Shown here piece after piece: positions 9,255 through 18,003 of a stretch of DNA of 64,000 bases. Location: contig JAJEHX010000028.1 of the NCBI GenBank assembly GCA_022823465.1, forward strand, positions 62,001-126,000, read 5' to 3'. Under the pieces are notes generated by a model. It made no database searches. It was not told the DNA's origin and saw nothing but the letters and a program-made list of their open reading frames with translations. Numbering within the stretch: position 1 is the stretch's first letter; every line of letters starts with the position of its first letter. The position numbers were made by a program, and so were the translations under genes. The DNA is from Candidatus Latescibacterota bacterium (lineage in GTDB: Bacteria > JAAXHH01).

Positions 9255-9555
9255 ATACTAGCTCTCTTGATCTATCAATCGCCTCCCGGAGATATGGATT
9301 GCGAATGGTGCCTGTTTCTACCAGGTCCACCGGACGTTTGAGCGTACGGCATAGGGCATCCCTGAAATCGAAATACTGATCCAGCGAGGCAGGACCGCTT
9401 CGCCGGGAGAATTCTACCAGAAAATCCGCGTCACTGGCCTCCGTGTCGAAGTCCGTACCTCTTGCCGCCGAACCGAAGACTTCAAGCCGTACCACGTCGT
9501 ATTGGCGGCATATCTCGGCGATTTCTTCGTGTTTGTCAGCAATGGTGGCATGCAT
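9244..9555 (-). CDS. mntA: MntA-like nucleotidyltransferase antitoxin
   Basis: The 103-residue protein has the minimal nucleotidyltransferase signature GSAARGTDFDTEASDADFLV, that is GSxxxG followed by the metal-binding SDxD. In characterised HepT-MntA modules this enzyme adds AMP to the tyrosine of the HepT RNxxxHxY motif and neutralises it. The stop overlaps the hepT start by 11 bases, the usual antitoxin-first order. With its toxin partner frameshifted, this copy may have no target at the locus. Confidence 0.85.
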   Translation of the reverse strand: MHATIADKHEEIAEICRQYDVVRLEVFGSAARGTDFDTEASDADFLVEFSRRSGPASLDQYFDFRDALCRTLKRPVDLVETGTIRNPYLREAIDRSRELVYAL

Positions 9556-9874
9556 GACCAGTCTCCCGTTTGCAACGGAAACAGATTCGCCTTCCTGAGT
9601 TCATTCGCAACAACGTCTCAGATTGTACCCGCGCTTTTGATCTCTCCCAGACCGCGCTGGCGAAATGACACGGTCACAAAGTACTACGGTAATTCGTCGC
9701 CTATCAGTTAACAACCCTTATTCGAAAGCAGGATGATTTTGACAGGTTGACAACCGGGAAGGAAAACACCAAACTTCTGTCATCATTAGCAAACTGCCCG
9801 GCATTCACGGTTCTTATCATCCAGTCACATCTGACCCCGTGGTCTTACGATTCTGAAATCCCAGGGAGCATCCC
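9556..9874. other. Intergenic region between mntA and the cyclase gene
   Basis: No gene is convincing here. Two overlapping TTGACA hexamers (9739-9744 and 9747-9752) point toward the cyclase gene but lack a good -10 box. A Shine-Dalgarno-like AGGGAG lies before the cyclase ATG. Confidence 0.4.
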
Positions 9875-11668
9875 ATGTATCATCATCGAAAGCACGGACG
9901 CATTGCAAAACCGGCCCGCGGCCTGGCCCTCATCGTCCTCATCCAGCTGGCCACCCTGACGGCCTCCGCCCAGTACATGCCGGTCGGCCCCGACGACGTG
10001 GTCGACCTCTCGCCGGTCATTTCAGGCCGCCACTACCAGTACTGGCCGGGCGGCCAGGTGCACCACCAGCCCCTCGTCGTGCCGTATATCGTCCATGGCG
10101 GCCGCCCGTGGGCGTCGGACCTGATCATCCTGGACGAGAACACGGCGACGCAGACGGATACCCCGGCCCACATGATGCCGCCCCAGCACAGCGGTCTGCC
10201 TAACGCCCACTACTGGGGCGATCTGACGGTGGAGAAAGTCCCCGCCTGGCAGCTGGTGGGCGAAGTGTACAAGATCGACGGCCGGTCCATGCTGGACCAG
10301 GCGCCCCCGGGAGTGAGCCCCCTGTTCACGCTGGAGCGGGTCAGGGCCGCCGAGGCCGCCCACCGGCCCATGGGCCCTGGCGACGCCGTCCTCTACTGGA
10401 GCGGGTATGACGACCGGCACGACCGGCCCGCGCCGGCTGACCGGCGCCTGATCGTCGATCCGGTCGCGGGTTCGGTCCCCGGATGGCCCGCGCCGGACTA
10501 CGACGCGGCGGAATACGTGGGCAGCCGGGGAGTCTGGCTGATGGGCATCGACAGTCCGAGCATGGGCGGGCTGGGTTCCCCGAAGTACAGTGCGCAGGGT
10601 CCCCAGGGCATGTTCGAGAATCCCCTCGCCTTGGAAAGCCATCTCGGCCACTTCAAGTACGGGGCCGTCCACACGGAGGGGTTGATCAACCTGGACAAGA
10701 CGCCCGACGGTTCGGTGTACATCGCCCTCCCCGTGAAGCACGAGAACTCCCCCACGGTCGAAACGCGGGCCGTCGCCATCACGAACCCGGCGCTGGCCTC
10801 GCGGCTGCTCGAGGCCGTGAAGGCAAAAAGGGTGGTGGACCTGTCCGTCACGCTCTCCATGGAGCATCCGGTCTGGTGGCCCGGCCGCGGCGTGGGCCGC
10901 CACGTCTTCCCCTATTCACGGGTACAGCCCGTAAACTACTTCGACGGACCCTTCGGACCGTACTGGGTCAACACCCACATCATGGACGCCCATACCGGGA
11001 CCCACGTGGACCCGCCGGCGCACTACGGCCCGCCGCCCGGATTCGACGTCGCCGGGTACGACGAGACGACCCGCGCGGCGCTTCGGGACTTCGAGGCCGC
11101 GCACGGGCCGCTGAAGCGCACGGAGATGACGACGGACAAGGTCCCGCTGCACCACTTCATGGGACCCGCCCGGGTCGTCAACGTACAGCACCGCGTGGGG
11201 ACGGCCCCGCGGGAAGACTGGCCGGCGTCGCCGGCGATCACGGTGGATGACGTGCTAAGGTACGAAGAACTGCATGGAGGAATCGAGGCCGGCGAGGTCG
11301 TGCTCTTTCACACGGGCCATACGGACGCCCACTTCCGCCGCTTCGAGCGGGGCCGCGTGGACCAGAGCGTCAAGGGACCCCTGGACGGGCTGTCCGAGGG
11401 CTGGCCGGCGCCGGGTGCGGAAGTCATCGCCTACCTGGCCGAAAAAGGCGTCAGGCACGTGGGCATCGATGCGCCCGACATGGGGTCGGTGGACCCGGTC
11501 GAATCGATGAAGACGCACTGGGCGGCGGTGAACCACGACATGATCTTCACGGAGTATCTGCTTGGCGTGGGGCAGCTTCCGCCTAAAGGCGCCTTCTACG
11601 TCTTCCTGAATCCCCGGCTCGAAAACAACCACGGCGGACCGGGCCGGGCCATCGCCATTCTGCCGTAA
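9875..11668 (+). CDS. Exported double-domain cyclase family protein (kynurenine formamidase-like)
   Basis: The 597-residue protein has an N-terminal signal sequence (positively charged start, then LALIVLIQLATLTASAQ) and two tandem cyclase/formamidase domains (about 45-310 and 320-597). Domain two has the canonical metal motif HTGTHVDPPAH. Domain one has NTATQTDTPAH, in which the first two histidines are replaced by Asn and Gln, so its metal site is altered or belongs to the Gln-type subgroup. The family hydrolyses amide or lactone bonds with zinc or manganese. It is probably periplasmic. A synonymous duplicate of its last ten codons follows the stop. The substrate is unknown. Confidence 0.85.
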   Translation: MYHHRKHGRIAKPARGLALIVLIQLATLTASAQYMPVGPDDVVDLSPVISGRHYQYWPGGQVHHQPLVVPYIVHGGRPWASDLIILDENTATQTDTPAHMMPPQHSGLPNAHYWGDLTVEKVPAWQLVGEVYKIDGRSMLDQAPPGVSPLFTLERVRAAEAAHRPMGPGDAVLYWSGYDDRHDRPAPADRRLIVDPVAGSVPGWPAPDYDAAEYVGSRGVWLMGIDSPSMGGLGSPKYSAQGPQGMFENPLALESHLGHFKYGAVHTEGLINLDKTPDGSVYIALPVKHENSPTVETRAVAITNPALASRLLEAVKAKRVVDLSVTLSMEHPVWWPGRGVGRHVFPYSRVQPVNYFDGPFGPYWVNTHIMDAHTGTHVDPPAHYGPPPGFDVAGYDETTRAALRDFEAAHGPLKRTEMTTDKVPLHHFMGPARVVNVQHRVGTAPREDWPASPAITVDDVLRYEELHGGIEAGEVVLFHTGHTDAHFRRFERGRVDQSVKGPLDGLSEGWPAPGAEVIAYLAEKGVRHVGIDAPDMGSVDPVESMKTHWAAVNHDMIFTEYLLGVGQLPPKGAFYVFLNPRLENNHGGPGRAIAILP

Positions 11669-11687
11669 CACCGGGTCTTGCTCATTA

Positions 11688-11718
11688 CCGGGCCGGGCCA
11701 TTGCGATACTCCCGTAAG
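11688..11718 (+). pseudogene. C-terminal relic of a second cyclase copy
   Basis: About 31 bases repeat the 3' end of the cyclase gene (11638-11668). Both encode PGRAIAILP-stop. The differences fall at synonymous codon positions, which suggests the tail of a former tandem paralogue rather than a chance repeat. Confidence 0.6.
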
Positions 11719-11776
11719 TCCGGTTCCGTCTCCCGTCCGCGGGGCACTGCCAAACCATCACCCGCGCCGCGCCGTC

Positions 11777-12355
11777 TCACGAATCGTCCGCGTCCCGTCC
11801 TACCCCCAGGGCGTCTGCGACGCGGTTGATATAATTGAACCAGGACGCGATCAGCGTGATCTGGAGAATGGCGACGTCGTCGAACCCCACGGACCTAAGG
11901 CCGTCGAGATCGGTCTTCCGTATTTGCGTGGCATCCTCGGTAAGGCGGATGGCGAAATCCAGCATCGCCCGGTCCTGCGCGCTCAGCGGCGCCTTTTCGT
12001 AGTCGTACTTGATCACTTCGACCAGTTCGCTGTCCAACGTGACCCGACGCAGAAACTCTGCGTGCGAATCAATTCAGTAGACGCATCGGTTTCTCGACGA
12101 AACGATGGTCGAAATCATCTCGTGCTGCCTGCGGCTCAGCGGCAGGTCCGGCGACAGCAACACCCCGAAGGTGGCGAAGGCGTGGTGCAGCGCTTCCGGG
12201 ATCAGCGAATGGGACGCCACGATGCCGGAAGTGCCGTCGTCGGTGGGGTGCACGGGCGTGTCGTACTCCGCGGGATAGAGCGCGCGCTGTGCCTCGAGGG
12301 CGGCGAGCAGCCGTTCGTCCCCATCGCTCGCGGAGACGGTTTTAATCCAGGCCAT
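11777..12355 (-). CDS. Probable AhpD-like peroxidase-related selenoprotein (TGA = Sec94)
   Basis: Read through an in-frame TGA (12076-12074), this frame encodes 192 residues of the carboxymuconolactone decarboxylase/AhpD peroxidase-related family. The AhpD catalytic pattern is complete if TGA is selenocysteine: E79, C91-V-Y-U94 and H98, with the spacing of E-(11)-CxxC-(3)-H. Sequence after the TGA continues as a typical family member ([23 protein letters not shown] and [17 protein letters not shown]). A six-base-pair hairpin begins 10 bases after the TGA, a position suited to a bacterial SECIS. The gene starts inside the end of the amino-acid permease gene (14-base overlap). The expected role is thiol/selenol peroxide or alkyl-hydroperoxide reduction. 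The alternative is a nonsense mutation. Confidence 0.78.
12047..12076 (-). promoter_or_regulatory. Candidate bacterial SECIS hairpin with the Sec TGA
   Basis: On the minus strand, ten bases after TGA the sequence ACGCAG-AGTTT-CTGCGT forms a perfect 6-bp stem with a 5-base loop. The loop lies 16 bases from the TGA and has G as its second base, matching the known bacterial SECIS rules for spacing and loop G. Confidence 0.6.
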
Positions 12356-13697
12356 GGTTTTCTCCTATCCGACTTTGCTGCATGGATTGATTTCGAAAGA
12401 CGAGTAAGTACACCGGTATACCCAGGGCGGTCACGCCTACGCCCAGCATGGCCTGCAGCGGACTGTTGCCGAAGAGCAGCACGAGCAGGACCGCGGCGAG
12501 GAGCAGGAACAGAACCGGCGTGACGGGGTAGAACGGAGTCCTGTACGGAGGCGTATCGGCCGCTTTGCGGCGGATCACGAAGAGGCCCGCCACGGTGAGC
12601 GCGATGAACAGTACGGCCACGAAGATGAAGTAGTCGAGGATCTGGCTGAAGGTCCCCAGCCACACCAGCAGCGAGGCCAGCCCGCCCTGGATGGCGATCG
12701 CGCGGTAGGGCGTGCCGAAGGCGGGATGGACCGCGCCGGCGAAGCGGAGGAAGACCCCGTCCCTGGCCATGGCGAAATACACGCGAGGGGCCATCAGTAA
12801 CAGCCCCGTCAGGCTGCCGACGATGGACAGGATGACCACGGAGGAAAACAGGATGCCGCCGCTGCGGCCGAAGAGCACTTCGCCCGCCTGCGCCGCGAAG
12901 GTCTCGTCGCTGGTGACCTGCGAGACGGGCACGAGATACATGAAGACGGCGCTGGTGGAAATGTAGGTCAACGCGACGATGCCTACGGCCATCAGCAGTG
13001 CCCGGGGCAGGATTCTCGCCGGGTCCCGGATTTCTCCGGCCACCTTGTTCAGGTCCCACCATCCGGCAAAGGCAAAGAAGGCGCCCACGATGCCGCCGGC
13101 GAGGGCGCCGAACAACGGACCGGAGTCCGCCGGCCGGTCCACGAAGGGTGTGAAGTTCGACCAGTCGCCGAGTCCCAGGCCGAACCCCAGCAGGGAGATG
13201 ACTGCGAGGACGCCGACTTTGAACACGGTCAGCAAGACGATGATCCAGGCGCCGATGCGCACGCCGTAGATGTTTACGCCTGTGAGGACAAGAAGCACGG
13301 CGATGGCCAGCAACTTCATCGCGACCGTTTCCATCGAATAGATGTGACCCGCGTAACTCGCCAGTCCGGTCGCGAGGGTCGCCGTGATGCCGGGATCCAG
13401 CACCATCAGGGACATCCAGCCGTACAGGAAGGCCGTCGGGGTGCCGTAGGCTTCGCGGAGATAGATGTATCCGCCGCCCGCGTGGGGATAACGGGAGGCG
13501 AGTTCGCCGAAGCACAGCGACCCGCACAGGGCCATCCCCGCCATAGCCAGCCAGATGACGAGCAGCAGCAGGGGCGATCCCAGGGACTTGGCCATCCCGG
13601 CGGGCACCAGGAAGATGCCCACGGCGATCATGCCGCTGATCACCATGGCCGTGGTCGGCCAGATACCCAATTGGCGGCGCAGGTTAGCCGTGGTCAT
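12342..13697 (-). CDS. APC-family amino-acid permease
   Basis: The 451-residue protein has about twelve hydrophobic segments and the amino acid-polyamine-organocation signature early in TM1 (MVISGMIAVGIFLVPAGMA). It then shows GELASRYPHAGGGYIYLREAYG, typical of bacterial amino-acid transporters. It is an inner-membrane protein that probably takes up or exchanges amino acids. The gene is directly upstream of the selenoprotein gene and overlaps it by 14 bases, so the two are likely co-transcribed and translationally coupled. The substrate cannot be assigned. Confidence 0.9.
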   Translation of the reverse strand: MTTANLRRQLGIWPTTAMVISGMIAVGIFLVPAGMAKSLGSPLLLLVIWLAMAGMALCGSLCFGELASRYPHAGGGYIYLREAYGTPTAFLYGWMSLMVLDPGITATLATGLASYAGHIYSMETVAMKLLAIAVLLVLTGVNIYGVRIGAWIIVLLTVFKVGVLAVISLLGFGLGLGDWSNFTPFVDRPADSGPLFGALAGGIVGAFFAFAGWWDLNKVAGEIRDPARILPRALLMAVGIVALTYISTSAVFMYLVPVSQVTSDETFAAQAGEVLFGRSGGILFSSVVILSIVGSLTGLLLMAPRVYFAMARDGVFLRFAGAVHPAFGTPYRAIAIQGGLASLLVWLGTFSQILDYFIFVAVLFIALTVAGLFVIRRKAADTPPYRTPFYPVTPVLFLLLAAVLLVLLFGNSPLQAMLGVGVTALGIPVYLLVFRNQSMQQSRIGENHGLD

Positions 13698-13736
13698 GAA
13701 CCCGGTTTCGTTGAGGTCGGTAAATGGACCGCGTTA

Positions 13737-14540
13737 TCACACCAGTTCCGGTTCGTTTTCGATACGGCTCAGCCAGTAGTGGTTGTCGAACTGGTCGTCG
13801 CCGGTCAGAAACCGCCAGAAGTGGATCCGGTTGACATGCTCGATCCGTTCTTCGTTCCCGTGCCACGGCTGATTCGTGCTCAGGATATGGCTGACTTCAG
13901 GGTCGTCGATATCATCCGTGTTCCACAGGCGCAGTTGCCTGACCGTGGGGTTGAGGCGCAGCTTGAACATGTACCGGAGCTCGCTGGTCCGGTTGGGCTG
14001 GGCGCAGTGCCACATGCCGTGATGGACCACGATCAGCGTGCCGGCCTTGCACACCATGGGTACCTGGCCCACGAAATTGTGGTACCGGGCGATGTCGGAT
14101 TCGCTGATGCGCCGGTAATGGCTCCCGGGCAGGATCAGCGTCCCGCCCATCTCCCTGGGCGTGTCGTGGGCGAAATACATGAACTGGATGTCGAAATGCT
14201 TCCGTGTGTCGATAATTGCGTCCGCATGCCAGTGCTGTCCGAAATGATGGCCCGCCGCAACGGTATGCACGGCATGGTGGTCGTACAGCGGATCCGGCCC
14301 CACGAGGCTGTGGATGATGCCTTCGATCTCCGGAAGCCGAAACACGCGTCCCACGGCCGCGTCCGGCCAGATGGCGCTGAGCGGCGATCCGGCCTCTTCC
14401 CGGGGGACGGCCTGGTTGTCCATTTCCTCCTTCACGGCCTGGTTCAGGTCGTCGGGAACCAGTTCATCGAAGCGGAGATACCCCTCCGCGACGAACCGGG
14501 CCATCTGCTTTGAATTCAAAAGATGGGTGCTGTCAGCCAT
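13737..14540 (-). CDS. Phytanoyl-CoA dioxygenase (PhyH) family protein
   Basis: The 267-residue protein starts at ATG 14540, inside the end of the upstream small gene (8-base overlap). The longer frame upstream has no family similarity. It has the Fe(II)/2-oxoglutarate facial triad: H105 and D107 in HWHAD and a distal histidine in VVHHGMWH (about 174-178), followed by an arginine (R184) that may bind 2-oxoglutarate. PhyH proteins hydroxylate lipids, amino acids or small metabolites, and the substrate here is unknown. Confidence 0.9.
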   Translation of the reverse strand: MADSTHLLNSKQMARFVAEGYLRFDELVPDDLNQAVKEEMDNQAVPREEAGSPLSAIWPDAAVGRVFRLPEIEGIIHSLVGPDPLYDHHAVHTVAAGHHFGQHWHADAIIDTRKHFDIQFMYFAHDTPREMGGTLILPGSHYRRISESDIARYHNFVGQVPMVCKAGTLIVVHHGMWHCAQPNRTSELRYMFKLRLNPTVRQLRLWNTDDIDDPEVSHILSTNQPWHGNEERIEHVNRIHFWRFLTGDDQFDNHYWLSRIENEPELV

Positions 14541-14838
14541 CGACCACCTCCATTTTTTCGAGGATGTACTCGTACTTGAGATAGGACACCTGGTATTCCG
14601 TACCTGGATAGGCCGGGTACTGCTGGGGGAACTGGACGACCCGCCAGCCGTCGCGCATGGCGTCCACCACGGAGCCGTAGGGCGGCTCGGTTTCACCGCC
14701 CGAATCGGCGGCGTCTCCCGATGTATGGCGTTCGTCGGCGGGCGCGGCCCCGTCGTATTCGGACCAGGCCACGACCCCGGCGTGCAGGTCGGGCGTACGC
14801 AGATAAAGCACCAGCAGTTTCTGGCGTGTTTCGGACAT
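14533..14838 (-). CDS. Small hypothetical protein coupled to PhyH
   Basis: The 101-residue protein has a strong Shine-Dalgarno sequence (AAAGGAT) before ATG 14838. There is no signal peptide or membrane helix. The N-terminal half looks like a small alpha/beta unit (KLLVLYLRTPDL) with an acidic, low-complexity middle (about 31-52) and a tyrosine-rich end (YQVSYLKYEYILEKME). Its stop overlaps the PhyH start by eight bases, so it is probably an accessory protein of that operon. No family was recognised. Confidence 0.7.
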   Translation of the reverse strand: MSETRQKLLVLYLRTPDLHAGVVAWSEYDGAAPADERHTSGDAADSGGETEPPYGSVVDAMRDGWRVVQFPQQYPAYPGTEYQVSYLKYEYILEKMEVVDG

Positions 14839-14969
14839 CTTGATCCTTTCTGATTCGACCGCCGTCAGGGGCGGCGTGGATGCTTTGACCGGATACCTTA
14901 CGACCAGACGCTCGTACCGCCGCCTTTCGACCGGCCGCTCGTGCCGCCGGCCAGCCGGGAACCCCGCGA

Positions 14970-15461
14970 TTATCCGGTTCCGGTAATGCGCTCGATCGTG
15001 CCGGTAGTGGACATGCCGTCCAGCACGGGTACTCTTTCCACGCGGCCGCCGTATCCCTCTACCACGTCCCAGCCCACCACCTCCTCGTGTCCGTAGTGGC
15101 CTCCTTTGACGAGGATATCCGGCCTGAGCAGATTGAGCAGTGGAATGGGCGTCGGTTCGTGAAAAAGGACCACGTGGTCTACGCAGGCCAGGGCGCTGAG
15201 CATGTAGGCCCGCTCCGTTTCGTCGTAAATCGGGCGTCCCTCGTCCTTGATCGCCCGGACGGACGCGTCAGTGTTTATGGCCACGACGAGCACGTCGCCG
15301 AATGAACGCGCCGTCTGTAACAGGTGGACGTGGCCGGGATGGAGCAGATCGAAACACCCGTTCGTGAATACGACGGTTCCGCCCTGCTGCCGGGCGCGCT
15401 CCACCACCTTTGCAAGGTTATCGCGGCCGATGAGTTTGCCGCGGGTCTGCCGAGAGTGCAT
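14970..15461 (-). CDS. rfaE2: Heptose-1-phosphate adenylyltransferase-like cytidylyltransferase (RfaE2/HldE C-domain)
   Basis: The 163-residue protein belongs to the nucleotidyltransferase alpha/beta superfamily. The HxGH motif lies in FTNGCFDLLHPGHVHLL. Further motifs AINTDASVRAIK and DILVKGGHY match the adenylyltransferase half of HldE (RfaE domain II), which makes ADP-heptose for lipopolysaccharide. It lacks the kinase domain, so it is a stand-alone RfaE2. ATG 15461 is preferred; an in-frame TTG lies four codons upstream, and neither has a clear ribosome-binding site. The presence of this enzyme supports a Gram-negative envelope. Confidence 0.88.
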   Translation of the reverse strand: MHSRQTRGKLIGRDNLAKVVERARQQGGTVVFTNGCFDLLHPGHVHLLQTARSFGDVLVVAINTDASVRAIKDEGRPIYDETERAYMLSALACVDHVVLFHEPTPIPLLNLLRPDILVKGGHYGHEEVVGWDVVEGYGGRVERVPVLDGMSTTGTIERITGTG

Positions 15462-15600
15462 GACTGGCCACAAGGTACCGTGAGCGATTCAAGCGGGTTG
15501 TCTTTGATGTAATATCGCAGGAGACGGGGCCTGTCAACCTAAATAACCAACTGGAGGGACGATCGAAATCGGCCGGAAGGGCAAGGACCGGTGAGACCGG

Positions 15601-16701
15601 TTAGGACCGTACGAACATCATGCCCGGAAGCTGCCGCACCGCGCCTTTCAACTCGAGCGCCAGCAGTACGCCGAGGGCTTGCGAGGAAGTAAGGGCAAGA
15701 GCGGATGCCAGCTGATCGATGTGTTGCGGATCCGGGGAAAGCCGGTCGTACACGGATTTCTCCTCCGGCAGCAGGTCGAACGCCGGGACAGGTGGTTTTC
15801 GTTCAATCCTGGAGGGATCGAAGCCCAGGCGGGGCGCCAGTTCGTCGATCACGTCCTCGACGCGCTGGATCAGCTTGGCGGTACCGTCCTTGATCAGCCT
15901 GTTGACGCCCTCGCTGCCGGGCGCGTTCAGCGGACCGGGGACGGCAAAGACCTCGCGGCCCTGTTCCAGGGCGAAACGCGCGGTGATCAGCGCCCCGCTG
16001 CGCTGACCGGCCTCCACCACGATCGTTCCCAGGGTGGCGCCGCTGATGATCCGGTTCCGCTGGGGGAAATTGACGGCGTCCGGACCGGTGCCGAAGGGCT
16101 GTTCCGTCATCACGGCGCCGTGCTCGCGGATCGACGCCATCATCTTGCGGTTTTCCGCAGGGTATGGCCTGTCCAGGCCCGATCCCAGTACGGCCACGGT
16201 GCGGCCGTCTCCCCGCAGCGCGGTCTTATGGGCCAGGGTGTCCACCCCCCGCGCCATGCCGCTTACGACGGTGAAGCCGTACGAACTCAACTCCGCGCTG
16301 AACGACTCGGCCATTCTTCGGCCATAAGAAGAGACAAACCGCGTCCCCACGATGGCGACGGACTGCTCGTCCCGTGCTTTCCAGCCCCCGGAAACGAACA
16401 GCAGCGGCGGCGGATCGTAGATCTCCCGCAGGCGCCCGGGATAGCCCCGGTCGCGGAAGGTGACGATTCGCGCCTCGTGCCGTTCCAGCAGACGCAGCTG
16501 GCGGTCGACGAAGGCCTCGTCCCGGTGGGTGCGTATCGCCCGGGCGGTTTGCGGCCCAAGTCCTTCGATCGTGATCAGTTCGTCCGTAGAGGCGGACAGG
16601 GCCGCGGAGGGTGAGCCGAACCGTCGCAGCAAGGCGTGGAACCGCGCCGACCCCACGCCCGGCACACGGGCCAGGGTCAGCCAGGAAGCCAGATCCGACA
16701 T
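15601..16701 (-). CDS. dprA: DNA processing protein DprA
   Basis: The start at ATG 16701 is supported by AAGGA upstream; the open frame extends further but without similarity. The 366-residue protein has an N-terminal helix-hairpin-helix/SAM-like region (ARVPGVGSARFHALL), a Rossmann-like DprA core (AIVGTRFVSSYGRRMAE, VVSGMARGVDTLAH, AVLGSGLDRPYP, SGALITARFALEQGR) and a C-terminal winged helix. DprA loads RecA on incoming single-stranded DNA during natural transformation. comEA at 24.3 kb fits a competence capacity. Confidence 0.97.
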   Translation of the reverse strand: MSDLASWLTLARVPGVGSARFHALLRRFGSPSAALSASTDELITIEGLGPQTARAIRTHRDEAFVDRQLRLLERHEARIVTFRDRGYPGRLREIYDPPPLLFVSGGWKARDEQSVAIVGTRFVSSYGRRMAESFSAELSSYGFTVVSGMARGVDTLAHKTALRGDGRTVAVLGSGLDRPYPAENRKMMASIREHGAVMTEQPFGTGPDAVNFPQRNRIISGATLGTIVVEAGQRSGALITARFALEQGREVFAVPGPLNAPGSEGVNRLIKDGTAKLIQRVEDVIDELAPRLGFDPSRIERKPPVPAFDLLPEEKSVYDRLSPDPQHIDQLASALALTSSQALGVLLALELKGAVRQLPGMMFVRS

Positions 16702-16833
16702 GGGCAGATCCTTACAGAACGGGGTTTCATAGAACGGGTTTAACCGAACGGTATAGCGGCGCGGGTTCGGGTCACCGTGGATCACCGTAAGGTCGCCCGG
16801 GCATAATGTCGTTCGCCTTGAATTACTTGAATT

Positions 16834-17859
16834 TTAGTCGAGCGAGGCGGGGCCGATCTCGAATAGAATCTGGCCGATTTCACTGAGAAGTTCGGGGATG
16901 CCTTCTCCGGTGGCGGATGAGATCGCGAGCACGGGGTTGTTGCGCTGCCCCGCGTGTTTGGCGCGGCCGGGGTCCACCGCGAGACTTTCCAGCATGGAAC
17001 GGTCCACGATCAGGTCCAGCTTGGAGAATACGATCAGGGCGGGGCGGGAGAGGAGTACGGGATTGAACTGGCGGAGTTCGCTGACGAGCACGTCATAGTC
17101 GTGCAGGGGATCGGGCTGGCTCGCGTCGAGCAGGAAGACGAGGATGCGGGTCCGCTCTATGTGACGGAGGAACTGGTGGCCGAGTCCCTTGCCCTCGTGG
17201 GCGCCCTCGATCAGGCCGGGGATGTCCGCCAGGACGAAGCGGTCGTACTCCCCCAGCTTGACGATGCCCAGGTTGGGTTCGAGGGTGGTGAAGGGATAGT
17301 CGGCGATCTTGGGTCGTACGGCGGACAGGCGGGACAGCAGCGTGGATTTGCCGGCGTTTGGATGGCCGACCAGTCCCACGTCGGCGATCAGCTTCAGTTC
17401 GAGTTCGAGCAGGCGTTCCTCGCCCGGCTGACCCTCTTCCCATCGCCGGGGCGCCCGGTTGGTCGACGTGGAGAAGGCCGAGTTCCCCCGGCCTCCGTTT
17501 CCCCCGCGGGCAATGACCAGGGACTGGTCCTCCCCGACCATGTCGGAGATCACCGTACCGGTCTCCCGGTCCTTGACGATGGTCCCGGGCGGGACGCCGA
17601 TCACCAGGTCCGGAGCGTTCCGTCCGTGCATGTCCTTGCCCTGACCGTGCGTGCCGTTCCGGGCCCGGTACAGATGCTGGTACTGGAAATCGAGCAGGGT
17701 GCGCTTGCCCGGATCGACCTGCAGGACGACATGACCGCCGTCGCCGCCGTGGCCGCCGTCAGGGCCGCCTCGCGGTACGTTCTTCTCACGGCGGAAACTG
17801 CAGCAACCATTGCCGCCGCGGCCGGCCTTCACGTGGATTCTCGCAAAGTCGACGAACAT
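16834..17859 (-). CDS. obg: GTPase Obg (ObgE/CgtA)
   Basis: The start at ATG 17859 gives MFVDFARIHVKAGRGGNG, the usual Obg opening. Residues 1-158 form the glycine-rich Obg fold. The G domain follows with GHPNAGKS (G1), DIPGLIEGAHEGKGLG (G3) and SKLDL in place of the usual NKxDL (G4). The 341-residue protein has no OCT domain, as in many phyla. It acts in 50S ribosome assembly and stress control. The Asn-to-Ser change in G4 is unusual and may affect guanine specificity. Confidence 0.96.
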   Translation of the reverse strand: MFVDFARIHVKAGRGGNGCCSFRREKNVPRGGPDGGHGGDGGHVVLQVDPGKRTLLDFQYQHLYRARNGTHGQGKDMHGRNAPDLVIGVPPGTIVKDRETGTVISDMVGEDQSLVIARGGNGGRGNSAFSTSTNRAPRRWEEGQPGEERLLELELKLIADVGLVGHPNAGKSTLLSRLSAVRPKIADYPFTTLEPNLGIVKLGEYDRFVLADIPGLIEGAHEGKGLGHQFLRHIERTRILVFLLDASQPDPLHDYDVLVSELRQFNPVLLSRPALIVFSKLDLIVDRSMLESLAVDPGRAKHAGQRNNPVLAISSATGEGIPELLSEIGQILFEIGPASLD

Positions 17860-18003
17860 GAGGGATTCCCGAAGATCCGGTCGCTCGCGATTGAGACGCC
17901 GGGCGCGCCGTTGGATGACTACACCCGAAGATCCGGTCGCCCGCGCCCGGTTCCAACGAACGCAACGTTCGAAACAGGTATCCAAGGACGCAGCGTTCGG
18001 AAC

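Noticed and set aside
11777-12037. Separate 86-residue gene in the region of the selenoprotein
   Set aside because: It begins at a TTG in the middle of a conserved protein and is in frame with the upstream part across the TGA; it is better read as its C-terminus.
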